Made by a program: the position numbers and the translations under genes. A DNA stretch of 64,000 nucleotides from JAFGOG01 sp034429215 (GTDB lineage Bacteria > Chloroflexota > Anaerolineae > JAAYZQ01): the NCBI GenBank assembly GCA_034429215.1, contig DAOUGI010000023.1, positions 1 through 64,000 of the forward strand, read 5' to 3'. Positions 50,183 through 59,177 of this stretch are shown piece by piece; the stretch's first letter is position 1, and each line of letters starts with the position of its first letter. The notes below the pieces were generated by a model. The model searched no databases. It was not told where the DNA came from and was given only the letters and a program-made list of their open reading frames with translations.

Positions 50183-51904
50183 GTGCACTTCCAGTATATT
50201 CCCTACATCTGGCTCCTGCTGGCTTCAGCAGTGGTTGGAGTCGGGCTTCAGGTCTACGCCTGGCGACATCGTACCGCGCCCGGCGCCACTCCGTTCGCCA
50301 TTCTGTGCCTGGCGGCCAGCGTGTGGGCTGTGTCCAATGCGCTAGAGATGGCCGGCACCGATCTGCCCACCAAGCTGTTCTGGGCCAATGTCCAGTACCT
50401 GGTCTACGCCGCCCTGCCGCTGGCCTGGCTGGCTCTAGTGCTCCAATGTACCGGCCGCGGGGCATGGTTGACTCCCGGCCGCTTGGCGCTGCTGGCCGTC
50501 GAGCCGGCCGTCGCCGTGGTGCTGGCCTGGACAAGCGAGTTCCACGGCCTGATCCGGCAGAACCTTTATCTGGACACCGCCGGTCCGTTCCCGGTGATCG
50601 GCAAGATCTATGGGCCATGGTTCTGGGTCCACGTGGCTTATAGTTACTTCCTATTCGCAACCTGCATCTACCTGTCGGTGGCAGCGCTGCGGCGCGCGCC
50701 GCGTCTCTACCGCCGCCAGACGCTCACCATCCTGATCGGTTTCCTGCTGCCTCTGGTCTCGAATGTGCTGTACAACCTGGGCCTCAGCCCTGCCCCCCGT
50801 CACGATCTGGCGCCTGCAGTGCTCGGTTTCTCGGCCATTGTGGTCGGGATTGGCCTCTTTCGCTTCCGGCTGTTTGACATCCGGCCAATCGCGCGGGACA
50901 CAGTCATCGACAGCATGAACGATGGCATGGTTGTGCTTGACGCCCAAAATCGGATCGTAGACCTCAACCCGGCGGCCGAAAGGATCCTGGGCGTTACGGC
51001 CTCCCACGCTGTCGGCCGGGCGGCTGAGGATCTCTTCAGCTCCTGGCCGCGGCTTGTCGAGCTGTGCCGCAGCCCGGCAGTGGTGCACATTGAGCTCTCC
51101 CTCGATACGAGGGACAAACCGCACTGGTACGACGCACACATCTCACCCCTCATCGACCGGCATGGCCGACCTATGGGCCAAGTGATTGTCTGGCGCGACA
51201 TCACCGCCCGCAAGCAGGCGGAGGTACAATTGCTCCGCCAGCAGCGGGTGCTGGCCGAGATGGAGGAGCGGGAACGGATGGCACGCGGGCTGCACGACAG
51301 CCTGGCTCAAGTGCTGAGCTATGCCAACATGCAGGCCCAGGCGGCCCGTGAGCTGCTGACCAAGGGACAGACCGACACGGTCGATACCTACTTGGCCCGC
51401 CTGGTGGACGCCACCCAGGAGGCCCACACCGACGCCCGCGAGTATATTCTGGGGGTAAGGACCGGCATTCCCTCTGAGCAGGGGTTCCCCGCCGCGTTGG
51501 AGCAGTACCTGCAGCGGTTTGGCCAGAGGTACGGGATCGGCACCGAGCTGATCGTCCCCGAGCCTAAGGCCTTGGCAGAGGTAAGCCTCGAGCCTACGGT
51601 AGAGATTCAGTTGCTGCGCATCGTCCAGGAGGCGCTCGCCAACGTCCGAAAACACGCCGCTGCCACCTCAGTGCGGGTCCGTTTTGCCATCGACGGCGAT
51701 CACGCCCTGGTACTGATAGAGGACAATGGCCGGGGGTTCGATCCGGCGCTGCTGCCGGGCGGTGACGCGCAGACGTTTGGACTGCGCATTATGCGCGAGC
51801 GGGCCGAAGAGGTAGAGGGCAACATCGAGGTGCTTTCAGCACCGGGTGAGGGGACCCAGATCGCAGTCCGGGTTCCATTGTCCAATGGAAAGGATAGTCA
51901 ATGA
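50183..51904 (+). CDS. NarL-class sensor histidine kinase (7TM-PAS-HisKA_3)
   Basis: 573 residues. Seven N-terminal helices of the HisKA_7TM type (to about residue 235), a PAS domain (about 250-360, VIDSMNDGMVVLDAQNRIVD), dimerisation helix with phospho-acceptor His371 (RMARGLHDSLAQVLSYA) and a HATPase domain with N-box LLRIVQEALANVRKHA and G-box IEDNGRGFDP. GTG at 50183 is chosen after GAGGAGAAGG. Its stop overlaps the response regulator start (51901-51904). By position it is a candidate regulator of the eCIS downstream. Confidence 0.92.
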   Translation: MHFQYIPYIWLLLASAVVGVGLQVYAWRHRTAPGATPFAILCLAASVWAVSNALEMAGTDLPTKLFWANVQYLVYAALPLAWLALVLQCTGRGAWLTPGRLALLAVEPAVAVVLAWTSEFHGLIRQNLYLDTAGPFPVIGKIYGPWFWVHVAYSYFLFATCIYLSVAALRRAPRLYRRQTLTILIGFLLPLVSNVLYNLGLSPAPRHDLAPAVLGFSAIVVGIGLFRFRLFDIRPIARDTVIDSMNDGMVVLDAQNRIVDLNPAAERILGVTASHAVGRAAEDLFSSWPRLVELCRSPAVVHIELSLDTRDKPHWYDAHISPLIDRHGRPMGQVIVWRDITARKQAEVQLLRQQRVLAEMEERERMARGLHDSLAQVLSYANMQAQAARELLTKGQTDTVDTYLARLVDATQEAHTDAREYILGVRTGIPSEQGFPAALEQYLQRFGQRYGIGTELIVPEPKALAEVSLEPTVEIQLLRIVQEALANVRKHAAATSVRVRFAIDGDHALVLIEDNGRGFDPALLPGGDAQTFGLRIMRERAEEVEGNIEVLSAPGEGTQIAVRVPLSNGKDSQ

Positions 51905-52584
51905 GAGTGCTGTTGGTGGACGATCACCCCCTGTTCCTGGAAGGGCTCCACAACTTGCTGGCGGCCCGGGGCATTGAAGTAGTCGGCACGGCAAGTGATG
52001 GGTTGGAAGCGCTGACCAAGACGCGCACACTCCGTCCCGACACGATCCTGATGGACGTCAAGATGCCCCGTTGCGATGGCGTGGCCGCCACCCGCCTGAT
52101 CAAGGCTGAATTCCCCGACGTCAAGATCGTGATCCTCACGGTATATGAAGAGGACAGTGTTCTGTTCGAAGCGATCAAGAGCGGAGCCTCCGGCTATCTG
52201 CACAAGAGCCTGGATGCCAAAGAGTTTATGGAGCTCCTTTCCAGCCTGGAGAGGGGCGAAGCCCCCCTGTCGCCTGGGCTTTCAGCCCGCATCCTGACCG
52301 AGTTTGCCCAGCAGGCCGGCAGGAATGGATTATCCCCCTCGGTCGAGACAGAGTCCTCAGCCGAGCGGCCAAGATTGACCGGCCGCCAGGTAGAGATCCT
52401 GACCCTGGTAGCCCAAGGGCTGACCTACAAACAGATAGGCACAACTTTGTGCCTGAGCGAGCGTACCGTCAAATATCACATGGGTGAGGTCTTGATTCGG
52501 CTCCATCTCAAAAGCCGCGCTGAAGCCATCGCCTATGCCACCCGCATGGGGCTGGCTAGAAGCCATCCCAACCAATCTGACTGA
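51901..52584 (+). CDS. NarL/FixJ family response regulator
   Basis: 227 residues: receiver domain with acidic pair VDDHPLFLEG, phospho-acceptor Asp52 (ILMDVKMPRCDG), and conserved ILTVYEEDS and GYLHKSLD. A C-terminal LuxR-type HTH follows (residues about 158-220, GRQVEILTLVAQGLTYKQIG, LSERTVKYHM). Coupled to the kinase by ATGA. A terminator follows, so it likely acts in trans on the promoter at 52757 or elsewhere. Confidence 0.94.
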   Translation: MRVLLVDDHPLFLEGLHNLLAARGIEVVGTASDGLEALTKTRTLRPDTILMDVKMPRCDGVAATRLIKAEFPDVKIVILTVYEEDSVLFEAIKSGASGYLHKSLDAKEFMELLSSLERGEAPLSPGLSARILTEFAQQAGRNGLSPSVETESSAERPRLTGRQVEILTLVAQGLTYKQIGTTLCLSERTVKYHMGEVLIRLHLKSRAEAIAYATRMGLARSHPNQSD

Positions 52585-52691
52585 GCATGCCTCCTGATCA
52601 ACAAGTACTGCGTGCCACCTGTAGCCCATGCTTGCGGCAGCCCGGCGGCCAACTCAATAGCCTGACACAATAGGCCCGAGAATCCCAGGCC

Positions 52692-52730
52692 AAAAGTACA
52701 GTCTTTGCCGTGCAAAGACTGTACTTTTTT
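52692..52730 (+). terminator. terminator after the two-component operon
   Basis: Perfect 17-bp stem AAAAGTACAGTCTTTGC (52692-52708) / GCAAAGACTGTACTTTT (52712-52728) with a 3-nt loop and T-run. The core AAGACTGTAC occurs again at 52738-52747. Confidence 0.88.
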
Positions 52731-52756
52731 TGCCCCCAAGACTGTACCTTAGGGCA

Positions 52757-52785
52757 TTGCAAATAGGGCCACATATCTGTAACAA
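52757..52785 (+). promoter_or_regulatory. candidate eCIS promoter
   Basis: -35 TTGCAA (52757-52762), 17-bp spacer, -10 TAACAA (52780-52785). The third AAGACTGTAC copy lies about 10 nt upstream of the -35, suitable for an activator. Confidence 0.5.
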
Positions 52786-52821
52786 TAGTACCATCAACAC
52801 CCAGTTCAACCTGAGGTGAAA

Positions 52822-53184
52822 GTGGCAGATTGTGCGATCGCAGCGCTATATGGCAATTCGTTGTTCATGGCCGGCGTGGAAGCGAGCTTGAGGGACAAAC
52901 ACGGTCTGGACGTTGTGCGGATCGACGCCGCGTTGCCCAGCGCCCAGGATGATTTGCGGGCGATCCGGCCCGACGTGGTCATCTTTGATCTGGACAGTCC
53001 CTACGCGCACCTGATGCTCCCCTTCATCCGGGAGCATCCTGGTCTGCCGATCCTGGGCTTGGGCCTGGACAGCAGCGACGCGGTGCTGTTGTCCAGCCAA
53101 CCCTATGCGGCCCTGTCGGCCGACGGCCTGGCCAAACTGATCCGGAGCATAAGAAAGAATGGAACGAAGCAGGTTCTGAAATGA
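52822..53184 (+). CDS. degenerate receiver-domain protein at the head of the eCIS operon
   Basis: 120 residues with a receiver-like fold pattern (SLFMAGVEASLRDKHGLDVV, DVVIFDLDSP, LPILGLGLDSSD). The Asp at the phosphorylation position is kept (IFDLD), but the N-terminal acidic pair, the switch Thr/Ser and the Lys are missing. It is therefore probably a pseudo-receiver used for protein contacts. Start GTG 52822 (GAGGTGA just upstream) or GTG 52816. Its stop overlaps the AAA ATPase start (53181-53184), indicating a shared function. Confidence 0.65.
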   Translation: MADCAIAALYGNSLFMAGVEASLRDKHGLDVVRIDAALPSAQDDLRAIRPDVVIFDLDSPYAHLMLPFIREHPGLPILGLGLDSSDAVLLSSQPYAALSADGLAKLIRSIRKNGTKQVLK

Positions 53185-55460
53185 TACCAGGGACAATGCC
53201 CCAGGCGCCTGCCTCAAGGTCCGGCGAGGTGGAGGCCGGCCTCAGGCACCTGCAGGCTGAGCTCGCCCGGATCGATGCGCGCATCCGCCGCGAGGTCAGG
53301 CGCTGGCAGTTGGCCGGCCAGGATCCGGCCGACTCGTTCCGCGGCCTGCACCTGTCCGATACCGAGGCCGGGCTTTTATCCGAGCGTCCCTTTGGCGCCA
53401 GTTGGGGACAGATGGCCGCCCTGCCGCCTGAGGAAGCGGAAGCCTTTGCCCAGGCCGAGGCGCAGGCTGCCCGCCAGGCGCAGCAACTGGCCGAAACGGC
53501 CCGACAAGAAGGGCAGGCGCCGCGCCTGGAGCGCATGGCAACGGCCTTTGGTCTGGATCGTTTCGACCTCGACGCCCTGCTGATCTGCCTGGCTCCCGCC
53601 CTCGACCTTCGCTACGAGCGCTTGTACGCCTATTTGCAGGACGACGTCACCCGCAAGCGGCCAACGGTCAGCCTGGTGCTCGACCTGGCGGTGGACGGCC
53701 GCGGGGCAGAGGAACGCCTGCCACTTTTATTGCGTTTCGCCGGCGATGCCCCTCTATTCAAATACCGCCTGCTGGAGCGGGTGTCTGACTCGACGCCAGA
53801 TCCACCGCTGCTGGGCCAGGTACTGGGTGTGGATCCGGCCATCGTCGCGTGGCTGCTTGGGGGTTATCAGCCCCATGCCGAGCTTGGCCCGGACGCCAGT
53901 CTATGGCAGCCACCCCCTGAAGGAGATCCACACCGGCCAGACGCCGGCGGTGAGAGCGCCGATGCTCTGTTGGCGGGAAAGGCCTGGCCGGACCTGGAAC
54001 GTGCTTTGCAGGGCTCCGCAGGGGAACAGCCCTTGATTGCTTTTTACGGGCCCGACCTGGTCAGCCAACACGCCGCGGCCAGGCTATTGGCTGTTCGGGC
54101 CGGACGGCCCCTCCTGACGGTGAACCTTGCGGCGGCGACGGGCGCGGCGGGGGTACCCCCCCTGCAGGCGATGCGGCTGGCGTTGCGCGACGCCCGCCTG
54201 ACCGGGGCCATCCCCTGCCTGGCCGGGTGGGATGTCTGCCTCGCCTCCGATGGGGGAACGGCCGACGGGCCGGCCCGGGGCAGCGTCAAAGGCAGCAGCC
54301 CGTCGCCCGACCTGCTGGCCGAGCTGTGCGCCTACCCAGGCCCGGCCATCGTCGCCGGGCAGGTCGCCTGGCAGGCCGGCGGCATCGACCGGGATCGCAC
54401 CCTGATGTGGATCGAGTTCGCGGCCCCCGGCTATGCCGAGCGGCGCGCCCTGTGGCAGCATTTCTTGCAAAGACAAGCCTGCCAGGTCTCTGACATGGAT
54501 TTGAGCACCCTGGCCGGCCAGTTCCAATTGACCACCGGCCAGATCCGCGACGCAGTCGCCTCAGCCCAGGACTGGGCAGCACAGGGAGGGGAAGGGCTGC
54601 ACGGCGGCAGCCTCCTGGCCGCGGCCCGCGCTCACTCCAACCCACGCCTGGCCACCATGGCGCGCAAGATCGCGCCCCGCTATACCTGGTCCGACATCGT
54701 TCTGCCCGACGACCAACTGACGCTGCTGCGCGAGATCGTCGCCACCGTGCGCGGGCGATCGTTGGTGCTGGAAGAGTGGGGGGTCGGCCGGAAGCTGGCT
54801 TCCAGCCCGGGCGTGACGATGCTCTTTTCCGGGCCGCCCGGCACCGGCAAGACGATGGCCGCGGAGGTGGTCGCCGCCGAGCTGGGCCTGGACCTGTACA
54901 AGATCGACCTGTCGACCATCGTCAGTAAGTATATCGGCGAGACGGAAAAGAACCTGGAGCGGATCTTTTCCGAGGCCCAAAGCAGCAACGCCATCCTCTT
55001 CTTTGATGAGGCCGATGCCATCTTTGGCAAGCGCTCCGAAGTCAAGGATGCCCACGACCGCTACGCCAACATTGAGGTCAGCTACCTGCTGCAGCGGATG
55101 GAGGCGTACAACGGCGTCACCATCCTGGCCACCAACTTGAGGGCCAACCTGGACGAGGCTTTCACCCGGCGTCTCCAGTTCGCCGTCGATTTTCCATTTC
55201 CCGACGAGAGCTACCGGCTGCGCATCTGGCAGACGCTCCTGCCGCCCGGGGTGCCCAGCGAGCCGGACCTCGATTTCGAGCTGCTGGCCCGCCGCTTCAA
55301 GCTGGCCGGCGGCAACATCCGCAACATTCTGGTCGGCGCCGCCTATCTTGCCGCGTCCGACGGTGGCCGGCTGGGGATGAAACACCTGCTGCACGGCACC
55401 CGCCGCGAGCTGCAAAAAATGGGCAGGCTGGTGAGCGAAAAAGACATGACAGAAAGGTGA
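53181..55460 (+). CDS. eCIS AAA+ ATPase (Afp15/Pvc15-like)
   Basis: 759 residues. The C-terminal AAA module has Walker A GPPGTGKT (551-558), Walker B ILFFDEADAIFGKR (Asp609, Glu610), sensor/arginine-finger region ATNLRANLDEAFTRR and a small helical lid. About residue 289 a second, degenerate AAA-like segment (FYGPDLVSQHAAARLLA) lacks the GKT. The N-terminal part is helical (coiled coil about 10-45, then FGLDRFDLDALLICLAPALD). In eCIS, this ATPase is needed for assembly and cargo loading. Coupled to the upstream pseudo-receiver. Confidence 0.9.
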   Translation: MIPGTMPQAPASRSGEVEAGLRHLQAELARIDARIRREVRRWQLAGQDPADSFRGLHLSDTEAGLLSERPFGASWGQMAALPPEEAEAFAQAEAQAARQAQQLAETARQEGQAPRLERMATAFGLDRFDLDALLICLAPALDLRYERLYAYLQDDVTRKRPTVSLVLDLAVDGRGAEERLPLLLRFAGDAPLFKYRLLERVSDSTPDPPLLGQVLGVDPAIVAWLLGGYQPHAELGPDASLWQPPPEGDPHRPDAGGESADALLAGKAWPDLERALQGSAGEQPLIAFYGPDLVSQHAAARLLAVRAGRPLLTVNLAAATGAAGVPPLQAMRLALRDARLTGAIPCLAGWDVCLASDGGTADGPARGSVKGSSPSPDLLAELCAYPGPAIVAGQVAWQAGGIDRDRTLMWIEFAAPGYAERRALWQHFLQRQACQVSDMDLSTLAGQFQLTTGQIRDAVASAQDWAAQGGEGLHGGSLLAAARAHSNPRLATMARKIAPRYTWSDIVLPDDQLTLLREIVATVRGRSLVLEEWGVGRKLASSPGVTMLFSGPPGTGKTMAAEVVAAELGLDLYKIDLSTIVSKYIGETEKNLERIFSEAQSSNAILFFDEADAIFGKRSEVKDAHDRYANIEVSYLLQRMEAYNGVTILATNLRANLDEAFTRRLQFAVDFPFPDESYRLRIWQTLLPPGVPSEPDLDFELLARRFKLAGGNIRNILVGAAYLAASDGGRLGMKHLLHGTRRELQKMGRLVSEKDMTER

Positions 55461-55467
55461 GTTCAGA

Positions 55468-55941
55468 ATGGGACAGATTCTCGACACCGCAATCGGTTTT
55501 TTCCAACAGGACGAGTGGACCTTCACCCAGCTCGAGGATCAGCCGATCCTCAGGCTGGGCTTTCAGGGTGAGAGCGGGCAGTGGACCTGTTATGCTCAGG
55601 CCCGCGAGGAGCAGGCGCAGTTCCTCTTTTACTCGCTCTGCCCGGTCAAAGCGCCGGAGGACAGGCGCATGGCCGTGGCCGAGCTTCTCACCCGGGCCAA
55701 CTATGGCATGTTCATCGGCAATTTTGAGCTGGACTTCAGCGACGGCGAGATCCGCTACAAGACAAGCATCGACGTCGAGGGCGGCCAGTTAACCCCGGCC
55801 CTGGTCAGGCCGTTGGTCTATGCCAGCGTTCTGATGATGGACCGCTACCTGCCCGGCATCATGAGTGTCATCTATGGCGGTGTGTCGCCGGCCGAAGCCG
55901 TGGCCAAGGCGGAAGAAACCGCCGGTCAAGCAGCAGGCTGA
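55468..55941 (+). CDS. YbjN-like small protein (possible cargo chaperone)
   Basis: 157 residues: MGQILDTAIGFFQQDEWTF, then a central beta-strand set (TCYAQAREEQAQFLFYS) and ANYGMFIGNFELDFSDGEIRYKTSI, the pattern of YbjN/type III chaperone-like folds. Good SD AAAGGTGAG, 7 nt after the ATPase gene. It directly precedes the first cargo gene. By fold similarity to secretion chaperones it may hold cargo for loading; this is inference. Confidence 0.75.
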   Translation: MGQILDTAIGFFQQDEWTFTQLEDQPILRLGFQGESGQWTCYAQAREEQAQFLFYSLCPVKAPEDRRMAVAELLTRANYGMFIGNFELDFSDGEIRYKTSIDVEGGQLTPALVRPLVYASVLMMDRYLPGIMSVIYGGVSPAEAVAKAEETAGQAAG

Positions 55942-55985
55942 CCGCTTCGGAAATACCGTCAAGCGGGCTTGAGGAAAGAGTGACA

Positions 55986-58900
55986 ATGGCTGAACAGGCA
56001 CAGCACGCAGACCACAAACATCAAAAGCAGGTCCAGCCGGCCAAGTCGGTCCAACAGGACCCAGCCGTGCAGGCAGAATCCGCCGATCTGCTTGCGTTGC
56101 AGCGAGCCGTGCTCAACCCGGCTCAGGCAGCACCGGGCGACATTCTGGGGCTGCAACGCACCGCCGGCAATCGGGCCGTGTCGCGCCTGATCCAGGCCAA
56201 GCTGACCGTAGGCGGCGCCGGGGATCGCTACGAGCAGGAGGCCGACCGGGTAGCGGAGCGGATACTGACGATGCCGGCGCCGAGCACGTCAGTCCCCGAA
56301 GCGGAGCGGAGTGGGAGAGGTCAACCGTCGGCGGTCAGCCGTCAGCCTGGCCTGCAGCGCCAGGAAGATGAGGAAGAGGTCCAGACCAAGCCGCTGGCCG
56401 CAGGCATCATCCCGCTTGTGCAGCGCCAGGAGGATGAGGAGGAAATCCAGACCAAGCCGCTGGCCGCAGGCACCACGACGCTTGTGCAGCGCCAGGAGGA
56501 TGAGGAAGAGGTACAGACTAAACCCCTTGTCCAGCGGCGCCCCGACGGCAGCTTTGATGCAGCGCCCGAGATGGAGAGCCGTCTGGCAGCCGGGCGAGGC
56601 AACGGCCAGCCCTTGTCGGGCGACGTGCGCGGCTTTATGGAAGACCGCTTTGGCGCCGATTTCGGCGGCGTCCAGGTGCACACGGACCCCGAGGCAGCCG
56701 GGCTGAGTCATCAGATCCACGCCCAGGCCTTTACCCATGGCAGCGACATCTACCTGGGCACGGGCCGGTACGAGCCGGGCACCGACGCCGGTAAGCGGCT
56801 GCTGGCCCACGAGCTGACCCATGTCGTGCAGCAGGGCAAGGCCACAGCGCAGAGAAAAACGGCAGGGACGATCGCGCGCCGGCCGGCAGAGGCCATCCAG
56901 CGGATTGGCAACCCGTTCAAGACCGTCGGCAGCGCCATCAGCGGCGCAGGCAAAACGGTGGGCGAGGGCATCCACGACTATTCGATCGCCGGTGCCTATA
57001 CCGCAGGGCAAAACATCAGCAGCGCAGCCAAAACCGTAGGCCACGGGATCAGCAGCGCGGCCAAGACCGTGGGCCACGGGATCAGCAGCGCAGCCAAGAC
57101 CGCAGGCGGCGCTATCAGCAGCGCAGCCAAGGAAGTCAGGGACACTACGATCGCCGGCGCGTACACGGCTAAGCAACATGTGGTCGACCCCCTGACCGCG
57201 AAGGTGCACGGCGCTTACGTGGGTACCAGGGACATCGTCGATCCGATGGAAGCGCCGAAAGAGATTGCCACCGCCGATGACGCCAACGATTATGCCGGTA
57301 AGCTGATGTACCGTGTCGACGGCCACTATATGGAAACCCAACGAAACAGCCGCTTCATAGCCGAAGATGTGTTCGCCCTCGACCATGCCTTGCAGGTGGG
57401 AACCAAAAAGCTTGAAAAGAAAAAACTCCAGCTCAGCACAGTCCAAGAGCCAACCGGCAGGTTCGCGCGCTTGAAAAAATCGGCTGCTGATCAGCGGATA
57501 CAGCTCGAAGCCGACATCGCCGGTATCACCACCAACCTAAACGAGCTCCAGGACGAAAAGTCCAAGGCCTATGGACGCCTGACTCAGGCCGAGACCTATG
57601 AATCCGACCTGCAAGACGACTCGGATTCTGTCCGCAACACCTATCTCACTCAGGTTCTCCCCTGGAAAAAGAACAACAAGAGTATAACAGCCACGGAAAA
57701 GGCCGTTCTCCAACAGTTCGCCACCACAGAAAGTGCCGACGCAGCCAAGCGCAATGACGTGTCACACATGGTCAACAACGTGCGCGAGGCGGGCCGCGGC
57801 GAGCGTCTTTTGCTGAACCTCACCAAGATCATCGGTGCCAAAGTCGTCAACTTTGGCCTCCAAACCGCGACACTCGGCGTCGTCGGTATGGATGCCAAGG
57901 ACCGGCCCGGCGGATACAGCAGCACCATCAAGTTGAACACCATGATGGGCAAGCTGAGGGCCGAGGCCAAGCGGCTCTATGCCATCGGCACCTCAACCCT
58001 CTACAAAAATACCGGACTCTCCAAAGCCTATGCCGCCTTGAAAGGTGTCTCTACCCTGGTCATCGTGCCGCTGAGGACAGTGACGGCCTCAGTAGGCATG
58101 CTTTCCACAATTGTGGGCGCCCTAATAGGGCTCCTGTCGGTCGGTTTTGCAGCCCCTGTAAGCGCCGTATGTGTCCAGATCTCGGCCATCTGTACCTACA
58201 TCGCCCTCGGCCTGACCGCCCTGAATGCCATCATCAACGGCGCCCTGGCAACTGTGAATGCCCTCCGTCTGCAGTTCGCGGCCAATAGGACCAAGGCTGC
58301 CGGCCTGCGCGCGGAATACTCGGAAACCCTCCAGACCAGCATCATGGATGTCATCACCTCCGCGGCGACGGCGGGCGGCCTGACCGCCAGCGCCGGCGTC
58401 GTCGAGGCAGCACACATCGAAGGTTATGGCTTCAAGGATGTCTTGTCAGGCGCGTATTCTAGCAACGTGCCGATGGGCGTTACCGTCCTCAAAGTAGGGA
58501 CCAAGTTGGCGGCCGGGACAGCCCCCGACCTGGCATCCCAGGCCCTCACCCCGGTGGTCTTCGACAAAGCCAGCCCCAATACCAAGCTGCTGGTCGAAAG
58601 CACCAGGAAGGACCTGATGAAACAGGAGCATCGGCACCCCAGCCTTGTCAGCACAATGGTCCCTAGCCCCTTCTCCACCGAGCACAGGAAGATCAAGGGC
58701 TACGTGCTCGGTGTGCCCGCTCCCAAGTTTGTGACCCAAGTAGCACCCCAAGCCATCAAGGGAACAGGCAAAGCGATCCAGGGAGCAGGTACGTCGATTG
58801 CCGATTTCACAAAAGAAGAGTACGAGGCGGCCAGAAAGAAGATCGGGGATAGCGGGTTGGCCAAGTCATTCAACAAGAACATAGTTCCACTCACGAAAAA

Positions 58901-59132
58901 GGTCTTTGGCGTCCAGAACAAGATAGATTGGGTTTCCGAGAAATTCAGGGATCTCAAGAAACACTTCGAGAAGAGATCCACCAAAATCGGACCCGCAGAG
59001 CACGAGGACGCAAAGGAACTGACCAACATCGGCTCGAACATGGGTGACACCTCGAAAAAGCTTATGGGAGGCTTGCCCGACGCGCTGACGGAGGGCCAGG
59101 CAGAGGTCGCGGAGCTGGCGAAGCACCAGTAA
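55986..59132 (+). CDS. eCIS cargo 1: DUF4157 protein with hydrophobic C-terminal region
   Basis: 1048 residues. N-terminal block residues 34-90 (LQRAVLNPAQAAPGDI, GNRAVSRLIQAKLTVGGAG) is shared with cargo 2. Three QRQEDEEE[VI]QTKPL units follow (124-182), then a DUF4157 domain (186-285) with AQAFTHGSDIYLG and His275-Glu276-x2-His279 (HELTHVVQQG). Then an ISSAAKTVGHG repeat (344-384), a helical/coiled region and a long hydrophobic region (about 691-760) that could insert in a membrane. The C-terminal 280 residues are Lys-rich. DUF4157 proteins are common eCIS cargo/toxins. ATG 55986 follows GAGGAAAGAG. Confidence 0.88.
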   Translation: MAEQAQHADHKHQKQVQPAKSVQQDPAVQAESADLLALQRAVLNPAQAAPGDILGLQRTAGNRAVSRLIQAKLTVGGAGDRYEQEADRVAERILTMPAPSTSVPEAERSGRGQPSAVSRQPGLQRQEDEEEVQTKPLAAGIIPLVQRQEDEEEIQTKPLAAGTTTLVQRQEDEEEVQTKPLVQRRPDGSFDAAPEMESRLAAGRGNGQPLSGDVRGFMEDRFGADFGGVQVHTDPEAAGLSHQIHAQAFTHGSDIYLGTGRYEPGTDAGKRLLAHELTHVVQQGKATAQRKTAGTIARRPAEAIQRIGNPFKTVGSAISGAGKTVGEGIHDYSIAGAYTAGQNISSAAKTVGHGISSAAKTVGHGISSAAKTAGGAISSAAKEVRDTTIAGAYTAKQHVVDPLTAKVHGAYVGTRDIVDPMEAPKEIATADDANDYAGKLMYRVDGHYMETQRNSRFIAEDVFALDHALQVGTKKLEKKKLQLSTVQEPTGRFARLKKSAADQRIQLEADIAGITTNLNELQDEKSKAYGRLTQAETYESDLQDDSDSVRNTYLTQVLPWKKNNKSITATEKAVLQQFATTESADAAKRNDVSHMVNNVREAGRGERLLLNLTKIIGAKVVNFGLQTATLGVVGMDAKDRPGGYSSTIKLNTMMGKLRAEAKRLYAIGTSTLYKNTGLSKAYAALKGVSTLVIVPLRTVTASVGMLSTIVGALIGLLSVGFAAPVSAVCVQISAICTYIALGLTALNAIINGALATVNALRLQFAANRTKAAGLRAEYSETLQTSIMDVITSAATAGGLTASAGVVEAAHIEGYGFKDVLSGAYSSNVPMGVTVLKVGTKLAAGTAPDLASQALTPVVFDKASPNTKLLVESTRKDLMKQEHRHPSLVSTMVPSPFSTEHRKIKGYVLGVPAPKFVTQVAPQAIKGTGKAIQGAGTSIADFTKEEYEAARKKIGDSGLAKSFNKNIVPLTKKVFGVQNKIDWVSEKFRDLKKHFEKRSTKIGPAEHEDAKELTNIGSNMGDTSKKLMGGLPDALTEGQAEVAELAKHQ
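56325..56349. repeat. QPSAVSRQ-type dispersed repeat in cargo 1
   Basis: GTCGGCGGTCAGCCGTCAGC-type sequence encoding QPSAVSRQP just before the EDEEE array; a relative is at 62789-62818. Confidence 0.5.
56355..56531 (+). repeat. in-gene repeat array, 3 units, cargo 1
   Basis: Three copies of the peptide unit QRQEDEEE[VI]QTKPL separated by 7-residue spacers (AAGIIPLV, AAGTTTLV). The nucleotide copies differ at synonymous sites. Confidence 0.9.
57015..57137 (+). repeat. ISSAAKTVGHG in-gene repeat, cargo 1
   Basis: Four imperfect 11-residue units (ISSAAKTVGHG twice, then ISSAAKTAGGA and ISSAAKEV) at residues 344-384, forming an amphipathic or glycine-zipper-like helix. Confidence 0.8.
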
Positions 59133-59177
59133 CGCCAACCAGGTTTGTCCCACGAGTTGGGAGACAAGAGGATGATC

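Noticed and set aside
55986..59132. Active metalloprotease
   Set aside because: HELTH looks like a zinc motif, but DUF4157 is mainly known as an eCIS-associated domain and I cannot see a third ligand; protease activity is not claimed.
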